In this document: positions 57,462 to 64,000 of the stretch, one piece after another
Position numbering within the stretch: position 1 is the first letter of the stretch
Layout: every line of letters begins with the position of its first letter
From: JACRCT01 sp049841135
GTDB lineage: Bacteria > Myxococcota > Myxococcia > Myxococcales > UBA5297
Length of the DNA stretch: 64,000 nucleotides
Direction of reading: 5' to 3'
Assembly: GCA_049841135.1 (NCBI GenBank)
Contig: JASGHK010000004.1
Coordinates: forward strand, 1,798,001 to 1,862,000
Translations under genes and position numbers: made by a program
Notes under the pieces: model-generated
The model's input: the letters and a program-made list of their open reading frames with translations, nothing else
What the model was told of the DNA's origin: nothing
The model's database searches: none

Positions 57462-57752
57462 GCCTGCCATCCGCCTCCAATCACCAGGGTGCCTGAAGGC
57501 GCGGCTGAGCCACGTCCTGCTCGCGGACCGCTCCGCCGCCCCGTCGGTGAAGGACGCGCTGTCGAGGCCGACGAGCCAGGCTCAAGGAGCCCAGCGGGCA
57601 CCCCCAGAACGGGAGTCTCGAGAGAACGCTGCCCGGCCATCGCGCCCGCAAGGGCAAAAGCCACGTTGGTCTGATAAACAACCGTTCTAATATGGTTTTT
57701 TCCAGGCGAGCCGGCCTGGAAAAGCGCGTGTCTTTGGGAGTTCGGAGCCTGC
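57462..57752 (+). promoter_or_regulatory. upstream region of the zinc-ribbon kinase gene
   Basis: A 291-base gap. Its 3' third is markedly AT-rich compared with the surroundings and contains the promoter listed at 57666-57693. No stable hairpin with a T-tract was identified after the receiver gene. Confidence 0.5.
57666..57693 (+). promoter_or_regulatory. sigma-70-type promoter of the zinc-ribbon kinase
   Basis: TTGGTC and TAATAT with 16-base spacing, in an AT-rich patch about 60 bases before the start codon. Confidence 0.65.
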
Positions 57753-60131
57753 TTGCTGTGCTATCGCTGCGGTAGCCACGTCCCCGATGGCAGCGAAGTC
57801 TGTGGCGCTTGCGGACAGAAGTTCTCGTCCGGCAACCTGCGTCAGGCCACAGGTACGTTCTCGCGCCGAAAGCTCTCCACGGCGCTGGGCATCGACGGTG
57901 CGCCCTTCAAGCCGGGGGACGTCCTCTGCGACCGCTACCTCGTCAAGGACGCGGTCGGCCAGGGCCCGCTCGGCTACACCTTCAAGGCGCAGGACAAAGA
58001 GATCGACGTCGAGGTCGCGCTCAAGGCCATCTCGCCCAAGCTGGTGCAGACCCAGGACGAGCGTCGCGCCTTCGCCAAGGAGATCCGCCTCGCCCGCAAG
58101 CTCTCGCACAACAACCTCATCCGCGTGTACGAGGACGGCGAGGACAGCGACCGCCCCTTCTACACGATGCAGTTCCTGGACGGGCTGACGCTGCGGCGGA
58201 TCATCGACCTGCGCAAGGAGAAGGGGCAGTTCTTCGCCCTCAAGGAGATCGAGCCGATCTTCGCGCAGATCGTCGCGGGCCTCGAGGCGGCGCACAAGGT
58301 GCTGGTCCACACCGACCTCAAGCCCGAGAACATCGTCGTCCTGCCGGACCTGCTCAAGATCACCGACATCGGCATCGGCAACGCCATCCCGCGCCAGCCG
58401 TTCGTCGCCGCCCAGCGCGCCCGGGGCATCTCCTACCGCTACCTCGCTCCCGAGTACGTCTCCGGCACCGAGCTCGACCGCCGCGCCGACGTGTACTCGC
58501 TCGGCGTGCTCTTGGGCGAGATGGTGGCCAACACCTTCCCGGAAGGCGCGGGCTCTCTCGAGCTGCGCGCCAAGAACCCGGACCTGCCGCCGGTGCTGGA
58601 GACGGTCTACCGCCGCGCCACCAACGAGAACCCGCTGTCGCGGCACGCCACGGTCGCCGAGTTCTGGTCCGAGCTCGACTCCATCATCCTCAAGGTCTCC
58701 CCGCGCAGCTCCACGCCCAGCAAGCGCCCCACCTCGCCCCGGCCCCTGGACTCCGAGGAGTCCTTCGCGATCAACCCCGACGACACCCGCACCCCGTCGG
58801 TGCCCACCCGCCCGGTCTCCGAGCGGCCCGAGCGTCCAGCCCCGCCGGCGATGCCCAACCCGCAGGCGCCGTCCGAACGCCGCGAGCGCCGTTCGGTCCC
58901 GCCGCCGCCGGTGCCGCTCTCCGGCGAGGACCCTGCCTTCACCAAACCTGCGCCTCCGGTCTCGCGCCCCAACGGTGAGCCTGCCGCCACCGCCGAGACC
59001 ACCGAGGTCATGCAGGTGCCCGGCAACTCCGGTCGCCGCCGCGCCGCCGCCCACACCCCGCCTCCCTCGCGCCGGCGCTCGGGTGCCGGCCCGCTCCTGT
59101 GGCTGGGCATCCTGGGCATCGTCGCCGGCGTCGGTGGCGGCTACGTCTACCTGACCTTCTTCCGCGGCCCGGCCAACGTCGCCGGCACCGGAAACGACCC
59201 GGTCCCCATGGTCGCCGGCCTCGATGCCTCCACCGCCGCGCCCCCCGACAAGGTCGCCGAGGACAAGCGCCTGGAGGATGAGCGCCGCGCCGCCGAAGCC
59301 CGCCGCCTGGAAGAGGAGCGTCGCCTCGCCGACTCCAAGAAGCTCGAAGAGGACAGGCGCCTCGACGAAGAGAAGAAGCTGGCCGAAGCCAAGCGGCTGG
59401 AAGAGGAGAAGCGCCGCAAGGATCTGCTCGCCAAGGCCTTCCCGGGAAAGGACGACCCCAAGAAGGACCCCGCCAAGGATCCCGCGAAGGATCCGGTGCC
59501 GGCCAAGACGCCCGATCCGCAGCCCGACAAACCAGCCGGCAAGGCTGGCACTTGCCCCGCGGGCATGAAGCTCGTCGCCGCCGGCACCCTGCGCATGGGC
59601 AGCGCCAAGGACGACCCGATGACCGGCTTCGACGAGAAGCCGCTGGTGCCCGTCGAGGTCGAGGCGTACTGCATCGACTATTTCGAGTCGCCCAACCGAC
59701 CTGGAGTCATGCCGACCGTCCACGTGACCTTCGCCGCCGCCGAGGCCGCCTGCAAGGCGCGCAGCAAGCGGCTGTGCACCGAGGAGGAGTGGGAGCGTGC
59801 GTGCAAGGGCCCGGGCAATGCGCGCTTCCCCTACGGCGCCACCTTCGACTCCGAGGTCTGCAACACCTCCGACGCCGAGGGCGAGCCGCGCAACGTCGGC
59901 AACATCGGCGCGTACGCCAAGTGCCGCTCGGCCTTCGGCGTCGGCGACATGAGCGGCAACGTGGCCGAGTGGACGAGCTCGCCCTTCAGCGCCGAGGTGG
60001 GTGACAAGACCATCAAGGGCGGTGCCGCGGACCGGCCGGACTACGACACGCGCTGCGCCGCCCGCAAGAACGGGCCGCCGGGGACACACACCGACAAGCT
60101 GGGCTTCCGGTGCTGCGCCGACCCCAACTAG
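57753..60131 (+). CDS. Ser/Thr kinase with N-terminal zinc ribbon and C-terminal FGE-sulfatase (SUMF1) domain
   Basis: 792 residues. The zinc ribbon CYRCG...CGACGQKF lies at residues 3-24. The kinase domain spans about 55-310, with glycine loop VGQGPLGYTF, Lys in EVALKAISPKL and helix-C Glu in FAKEIRLARKL. The catalytic loop HTDLKPENIVV has Thr instead of Arg; the metal-binding block TDIGIG is a DFG variant. Catalytic Asp and Asn are kept, so activity is likely. A Pro/Ser linker, a transmembrane helix (LLWLGILGIVAGVGGGYVYL) and a charged Glu/Arg/Lys coiled coil lead to an FGE-like domain outside (GMKLVAAGTLRMGSAKDDP, KRLCTEEEWERACKGPG, VGDMSGNVAEW). The start is a TTG with ggag upstream. The binding-protein gene follows by 23 bases. 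Confidence 0.92.
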   Translation: MLCYRCGSHVPDGSEVCGACGQKFSSGNLRQATGTFSRRKLSTALGIDGAPFKPGDVLCDRYLVKDAVGQGPLGYTFKAQDKEIDVEVALKAISPKLVQTQDERRAFAKEIRLARKLSHNNLIRVYEDGEDSDRPFYTMQFLDGLTLRRIIDLRKEKGQFFALKEIEPIFAQIVAGLEAAHKVLVHTDLKPENIVVLPDLLKITDIGIGNAIPRQPFVAAQRARGISYRYLAPEYVSGTELDRRADVYSLGVLLGEMVANTFPEGAGSLELRAKNPDLPPVLETVYRRATNENPLSRHATVAEFWSELDSIILKVSPRSSTPSKRPTSPRPLDSEESFAINPDDTRTPSVPTRPVSERPERPAPPAMPNPQAPSERRERRSVPPPPVPLSGEDPAFTKPAPPVSRPNGEPAATAETTEVMQVPGNSGRRRAAAHTPPPSRRRSGAGPLLWLGILGIVAGVGGGYVYLTFFRGPANVAGTGNDPVPMVAGLDASTAAPPDKVAEDKRLEDERRAAEARRLEEERRLADSKKLEEDRRLDEEKKLAEAKRLEEEKRRKDLLAKAFPGKDDPKKDPAKDPAKDPVPAKTPDPQPDKPAGKAGTCPAGMKLVAAGTLRMGSAKDDPMTGFDEKPLVPVEVEAYCIDYFESPNRPGVMPTVHVTFAAAEAACKARSKRLCTEEEWERACKGPGNARFPYGATFDSEVCNTSDAEGEPRNVGNIGAYAKCRSAFGVGDMSGNVAEWTSSPFSAEVGDKTIKGGAADRPDYDTRCAARKNGPPGTHTDKLGFRCCADPN

Positions 60132-60154
60132 GCCGAACGAACACGGGAGGTCCC

Positions 60155-61102
60155 ATGCGCTCGTTGGTGCTCGCCTGCCTCTTGGCGTTGCCGCTGACGG
60201 CCTCGGCTGCCGAGAAGTCGGCCGACAAGCCCGGCGAGGTCGCCGTGCTCAAGAGCGACTCGCTCACCCCGTACGCCAGCGCGGTCGCCGGGTTCTCGGC
60301 GGAGTGCCGCGCCGAGGTGGCCGAGTACGACCTTCGCGAGGACCCGGCGCGCGCCGAGAAGGTCGTCAAGGAGCTGCAGGCCAGCAAGCCGTCCCTCGTC
60401 TTCGCGCTGGGGCCGCTCGCCGCCAACACCGCCAAGCGCGCCTTCGAGGACGTGCCCATCGTCTTCGCCATGGTGCCCAACTGGGAGAAGTACGGCCTGG
60501 AGGCCAAGAACGTCACCGGCGTGGCCCTGCAGCGACCGGCCAAGGCACAGCTCGAGACGCTCAAGGCGCTGGCCCAAGGCGCCAAGCGGATCGGCGTGCT
60601 CTACAACCCGCGCTTCTCCAAGACGGTGGTCGACACCGCCTCCGACGCCGCCAAGGCCCTGTCCCTGTCGCTGGTCGCGGTCAAGGTCGAGGCGCCCGAG
60701 GAGGTGCCCGCCGCGGTCAAGGGCCTGTCGGGCAAGGTCGACGCGCTCTGGATGATCGCCGACCGCTCCGTCGCCAACCCCGACGCAGTCCAGGCCATCA
60801 TCAAGTTCGCGCTCGAGTCCAAGGTGCCGGTGTTCGCCCTCTCCGAGCAGCAGGTCAAGGACGGCGCCCTGGTCTCGCTCTCGCCCAACTACACCGCCAT
60901 CGGCCAGCAGGCCGGCAAGATCGCCAACAAGCTCCTCGAGCAGAAGGCCTCCCCAGGGGCCGTGCCGGTCGCTCAGCCGGAGGGCCTGGACCTCGCCATC
61001 AACCTGACCACCGCCAAGCAGATCGGCGTGGAGTGCAACCTGGCGCTCGAGATCTTCAAGTTCGCCGCCAAGCAGGCCTACCCCATCCGCGTGTTCGAGT
61101 AG
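60155..61102 (+). CDS. ABC-type substrate-binding protein (ABC_sub_bind family), no permease nearby
   Basis: 315 residues. A signal peptide (MRSLVLACLLALPLTASA) precedes a periplasmic binding fold: GEVAVLKSDSLTPYASAVAG, KPSLVFALGPLAANTAKRAF, VPIVFAMVPNWEKYGL, GAKRIGVLYNPRFSKTV, VDALWMIADRSVANPDAV, and FALSEQQVKDGALVSLSPNY. It belongs to the family of TrpX-like periplasmic binding proteins. No ATPase or membrane permease gene is adjacent. It lies 23 bases after the kinase-FGE gene with a good Shine-Dalgarno (cgggaggtccc), so the two are probably cotranscribed and may form a sensing pair (inference). Confidence 0.92.
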   Translation: MRSLVLACLLALPLTASAAEKSADKPGEVAVLKSDSLTPYASAVAGFSAECRAEVAEYDLREDPARAEKVVKELQASKPSLVFALGPLAANTAKRAFEDVPIVFAMVPNWEKYGLEAKNVTGVALQRPAKAQLETLKALAQGAKRIGVLYNPRFSKTVVDTASDAAKALSLSLVAVKVEAPEEVPAAVKGLSGKVDALWMIADRSVANPDAVQAIIKFALESKVPVFALSEQQVKDGALVSLSPNYTAIGQQAGKIANKLLEQKASPGAVPVAQPEGLDLAINLTTAKQIGVECNLALEIFKFAAKQAYPIRVFE

Positions 61103-61188
61103 GGGCGCGCGCCGAGCCGCAAGCGTCAGCGCGCGGGGCTCCTTCAGCCCTGAGCAGTGACCGGCCGCAGTGAGGCACCAGACCCGCC

Positions 61189-61944
61189 GTGGATCTCTCC
61201 AAAGTCACCATCGTCCTCGACAAGGTCCGCCACCCGGACAACCTGGGCAGCGCCCTGCGCGCGATGAAGAACAGCGGGCTCTCCCGCCTGACGCTCGTCG
61301 ACCCGCAGACCACCGACTTCGACCGCGCCAAGGTCATGGGCCTGGACGCCAGCGAGCTGCTGGAGCGGATGGTGACGACGACCTCCCTCCCGGAGGCCGT
61401 CGGCCACGGCACGCTGGTGGGCGGCACCACCTCACGCCGCCTGCAGGACCGGCCGACGCTCTGGCTGCGCGACTTCGTCGCCAGGGCCTCGAAGGAGACC
61501 GACGCCGGCGGCGAGGTGGTCATCGTCTTCGGCAACGAGCAGCGCGGGCTCTCCGACGTGGAGCTCGACGCCTGCCAGGTGGTGGTGAACATCCCCGCCT
61601 CGCCGGCCAAGGAGTCCATCAACCTGGCGCAGGCGGTCATGCTGGTCTCGCACGAGTGCTACGTGGCGTCCTTGACGCCCGCGCCGGCGGCCGCCGAGCT
61701 GCCCGCAGCGCGAGTTGCCACGATCCAGGCCTTGTGCGACCGGATGCGCTCCGTGCTCCTGCAGGCTGACTACCTCAACGCACAGAACCCCGACGCCATC
61801 CTCACCGAGATCACGCGGACGCTGGAGCGCTCGAGGCTCACCCAGCGCGAGGCGGAGCTGTGGCTCAACGCCTTCAAGCATTTGGGGCGCGCCATGGCCA
61901 ACCCCGGTTTCCGGCGGGATCCCAACCGCAAGGCCGACGCCTAG
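61189..61944 (+). CDS. SpoU-family (TrmH/TrmJ-like) RNA 2'-O-methyltransferase
   Basis: 251 residues, near the length of TrmJ. SPOUT-fold motifs are VTIVLDKVRHPDNLGSALRA with the family Asn-Leu-Gly-Ser block, VVIVFGNEQRGLSDVELDAC (motif 2), and VNIPASPAKESINLAQAVML (motif 3, knot). A helical C-terminal extension (LTQREAELWLNAFKHLGRAM) resembles the TrmJ dimerisation tail. It likely modifies a tRNA; the exact target nucleotide cannot be called. The start is GTG at 61189. Spacing of 86 bases from the binding-protein gene leaves operon membership open. Confidence 0.88.
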   Translation: MDLSKVTIVLDKVRHPDNLGSALRAMKNSGLSRLTLVDPQTTDFDRAKVMGLDASELLERMVTTTSLPEAVGHGTLVGGTTSRRLQDRPTLWLRDFVARASKETDAGGEVVIVFGNEQRGLSDVELDACQVVVNIPASPAKESINLAQAVMLVSHECYVASLTPAPAAAELPAARVATIQALCDRMRSVLLQADYLNAQNPDAILTEITRTLERSRLTQREAELWLNAFKHLGRAMANPGFRRDPNRKADA

Positions 61945-62007
61945 GGCACCAGAACATACCCAGCGCCGAGAGCGGCCTCGGTCTTCCCGGGGCCGCTTCG
62001 GCGGATT

Positions 62008-62418
62008 TCACGCAGACTGGGTGCCGGACTCGCTGCCCTTCACTGCACAGGGCAGCAGGAGGCCCGCGCGCTGACGCTTGCGGCTCGAGCTCGCGGCGGG
62101 AGCGGGAGCGGCCGGAGCGGCGGCCGGAGCAGCAGCGGCGGCGCCCTTGCCGATCTTCTCGTTGTAGTGCGTCTGGCACAGGCCGGCCTTGAACTGCTTC
62201 TTCGTGCACTTCTCGGTGTTGCAGGCCGTGTAGCGAGCCTTCTTCATCTCGCCCTTGCGCCACTTCTGGAAGTGGAAGAAGCAGTAGCCCTTGGCGCGGT
62301 AGGCGCGCTTGCAGCCCTCGACGCTGCAGGTCTTCTTGCCGCCGCCCTTGGCGACGCGCTTCCACTTCTTGGCCTTCGAGCCCTTGTGCTTCTTCTCGTT
62401 CGTCTTCGTCTCAGCCAC
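62008..62418 (-). CDS. small basic protein with two zinc-knuckle-like CxxxxC...CxxH motifs
   Basis: 136 residues. GTG start at 62418 with AAGGAG 7 bases upstream. A Lys-rich N-terminus (NEKKHKGSKAKKWKRVAKGG) is followed by motif 1 CSVEGCKRAYRAKGYCFFHF and motif 2 CNTEKCTKKQFKAGLCQTHY, then an Ala/Pro tail and a basic SRKRQRAG. Motif 1 is strikingly like the C-terminal CSIPGCNRPLLAKGLCPSHY of the XRE regulator at 20405-20929. It probably binds nucleic acid; the family is unrecognised. It lies 101 bases downstream of and on the same strand as the HtrA gene. Confidence 0.8.
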   Translation of the reverse strand: MAETKTNEKKHKGSKAKKWKRVAKGGGKKTCSVEGCKRAYRAKGYCFFHFQKWRKGEMKKARYTACNTEKCTKKQFKAGLCQTHYNEKIGKGAAAAAPAAAPAAPAPAASSSRKRQRAGLLLPCAVKGSESGTQSA

Positions 62419-62519
62419 GGCGTTGCTCCTTGGACCCGACCATGCCTTTGGGGAAAACGCGTCGGTGTCGTCTTCGTGAGCCGCGGTTGATATCCGAATC
62501 GGTCGCCTCTCTTCAAGGA

Positions 62520-63983
62520 TCAAGGCTTCTTCATCGCCAGGAAGAGGGTCTCTCCATTGCGGCGCAGCACCATCCGGGCGAAGCCCCCGCTCTCCACCTT
62601 GTTGAGCGCGCGGTTGAGCCCGCCGGGCGCCTCGATGGTCTGTTCGTTGACCTTGAGGATGACGTCGCCCTCCTTCAGGCCGGCCTTCTGGGCGGGAGAG
62701 TCGGGCTTGACCTCCCGCACGCAGGCGCCCAGGGGCAGGGCCAGGTTCTCCTTGCGTGCCTTGGGCACGTCCACCTCGCGCACGAGCAGCCCCAGCGCCA
62801 GGGGCTGCGGCCCCTTCGTCGTCGGCTCCGCCTCGGGCATCGCCGCCAGCCGAGCCGAGCCCTTCCCGGCCCGCCCGGCGCGCTGCCAGTTCAGCGCCAC
62901 CGTCTTGCCGATGCCTGCCGTCGCCGCCAGCCACCGCAGCCGTTGCGCGTCGTCGACCGCGACGCCGTTGAACTCGGTGATGACGTCGCCGGAGCGCAGG
63001 CCCGCGCCGGCCCCGGGGCCGCCCTCGACCACCGCCGAGACGAGCACGCCCGCGAGCGCTGGCGAGAGGTCCAGGTCGCGCGCGACCTCCGGGGTCAGGT
63101 CCTCCACCGTCACGCCGAGCCAGCTGCGGCTCACCTTGCCCTCGCTCATCAGCTCGCCCAGCACCTGCTTGGCCATGTTGATGGGCACCGCGAAGCCGAT
63201 GCCCTGCCCCACCGCGTTGACGGCGTTGGCGATGCCGATGACCTCGCCGCGGGCGTTGAGCAGCGGGCCGCCGCTGTTGCCGGGGTTAATCGAGGCGTCG
63301 GTCTGGATGTAGTCGTAGTAGCCGTCGTGCCCGGCCGGGGCGACGTCGGTGCGGCCCTTGTAGCTGACCACGCCCACCGTCACGCTGTGCGACAGGCCGT
63401 AGGGGTTGCCCACCGCCGCCACCCACTCGGCGACCTGCAGTCCGTCCGAGTCGCCCAGCGGGAGCGTGGGGAAGGCCTCGGCGTCCTCCGCCTCGATCTT
63501 GAGCAGGGCCACGTCGGTCGCCCGGTCGTAGCCGATGACGCGGACCGGATACTCGCGGTGGTGGCCGTCGATGCGCGCGGTCACCTTCACCTGCGAGGCC
63601 CCCTCCACCACATGGGCGTTGGTGACGATGTAGCCCTGGGAGTTGACGAAGAACCCGGAGCCCAGGCCCTTCTGGGACTCGCCCTTGTGCGGGTCGAGCA
63701 GGCCCTTGATCGGGTCGTCGCTGGGCTCCTTCTGCTCCAGCGTCGAGATGGAGACGACCGCGCCCATGGCGTGCTCCGCCAGCCTCGTGAAGTCGGGCAG
63801 CGTCAGCGCCTTCTCGGCGTGGTCCTTGTCCTTGTTGCTGGGCCCAGGGTCGGCAGCGGCCTTGGTGTGTTGCACCTCGTCCCAGAACGGCGCCGCGGGG
63901 CCCGCGGCGAGCGCGCTGGGAGCTGCGGCGAAGACGGCGACGAGGACGGCAGCGGCGAGGGACGAGAACCAGCGAAGCGCCAT
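62520..63983 (-). CDS. HtrA/Do-type periplasmic serine protease with two PDZ domains
   Basis: 487 residues. Signal peptide (SLAAAVLVAVFAAAPSALAA). The trypsin-like triad is in place: His in VTNAHVVEGA, Asp in RATDVALLKI, and Ser in NPGNSGGPLL. PDZ1 begins at SWLGVTVEDLTPEVARDLDL with GLRSGDVITEFNG; PDZ2 contains VREVKPDSPAQKAGLKEGDV. Degrades or refolds damaged envelope proteins. The start ATG at 63983 follows ccctcc read on the other strand (ggaggg). Only 17 bases of upstream sequence remain in the window. Confidence 0.96.
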   Translation of the reverse strand: MALRWFSSLAAAVLVAVFAAAPSALAAGPAAPFWDEVQHTKAAADPGPSNKDKDHAEKALTLPDFTRLAEHAMGAVVSISTLEQKEPSDDPIKGLLDPHKGESQKGLGSGFFVNSQGYIVTNAHVVEGASQVKVTARIDGHHREYPVRVIGYDRATDVALLKIEAEDAEAFPTLPLGDSDGLQVAEWVAAVGNPYGLSHSVTVGVVSYKGRTDVAPAGHDGYYDYIQTDASINPGNSGGPLLNARGEVIGIANAVNAVGQGIGFAVPINMAKQVLGELMSEGKVSRSWLGVTVEDLTPEVARDLDLSPALAGVLVSAVVEGGPGAGAGLRSGDVITEFNGVAVDDAQRLRWLAATAGIGKTVALNWQRAGRAGKGSARLAAMPEAEPTTKGPQPLALGLLVREVDVPKARKENLALPLGACVREVKPDSPAQKAGLKEGDVILKVNEQTIEAPGGLNRALNKVESGGFARMVLRRNGETLFLAMKKP

Positions 63984-64000
63984 GGGGAGGGCCTCCGATA

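Overview
The window is a high-GC, gene-dense bacterial chromosome segment. It most likely comes from a Myxococcota (deltaproteobacterial) genome. The evidence is the number of Hanks-type Ser/Thr kinases, lipoproteins with Cys-rich G-x-P-C repeats, PEGA and FGE-sulfatase domains, an OmcA/MtrC-type decaheme cytochrome, LysM/SLT proteins and a Bat-type MoxR/VWA operon. No rRNA, tRNA, CRISPR array, integrase, transposase or phage gene was seen.

Layout. 1-9.3 kb: 3' end of dnaE, a secreted lipoprotein, an M50 protease, a Cys/Met PLP lyase, a hybrid histidine kinase, galT and a hypothetical. 9.4-15.0 kb: divergent aconitases (acnA on minus, frameshifted; acnB on plus). 15.0-22.3 kb: a surface decaheme cytochrome with a collagen-like stalk, a GH13-fold protein lacking its catalytic residues, an XRE regulator with a zinc knuckle and a GH57-like protein. 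22.3-30.7 kb: glutamate dehydrogenase, an Rsm22-type methyltransferase, a GAF/PAS histidine kinase, two hypotheticals and an EF-G paralogue. 30.9-37.7 kb: an MltD-like transglycosylase, a PiT/DUF47 phosphate pair, an UshA-like tetraheme lipoprotein, a receiver protein and a Fis-type regulator. 37.9-46.5 kb: a compact six-gene unit of kinase, TonB receptor, kinase, PEGA protein, orphan binding protein, and a BASS transporter fused to a degenerate GGDEF domain. 46.8-47.8 kb: a DUF4382 lipoprotein. 48.1-57.0 kb: a full MoxR-DUF58-Bat operon. 57.1-64.0 kb: a receiver protein, a zinc-ribbon kinase with an FGE domain followed by a second orphan binding protein, a TrmJ-like methyltransferase, a zinc-knuckle protein and an HtrA protease.

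The most striking sequence-level signal is that ten otherwise normal genes are broken by a single-base frameshift. In six of them the extra base lies within or directly after a GAGCTC hexamer, so that deleting one base restores an in-frame GAG CTC (Glu-Leu) pair. Two more lie beside, or would recreate, GAGCTC. This is best read as systematic sequencing error at a modified GAGCTC motif. If so, these genes are intact in the organism and the organism probably carries a GAGCTC-specific DNA methyltransferase. The most interesting biological unit is the kinase/TonB receptor/binding-protein/BASS-GGDEF operon at 37.9-46.5 kb, which resembles no transport or signalling cassette I know.
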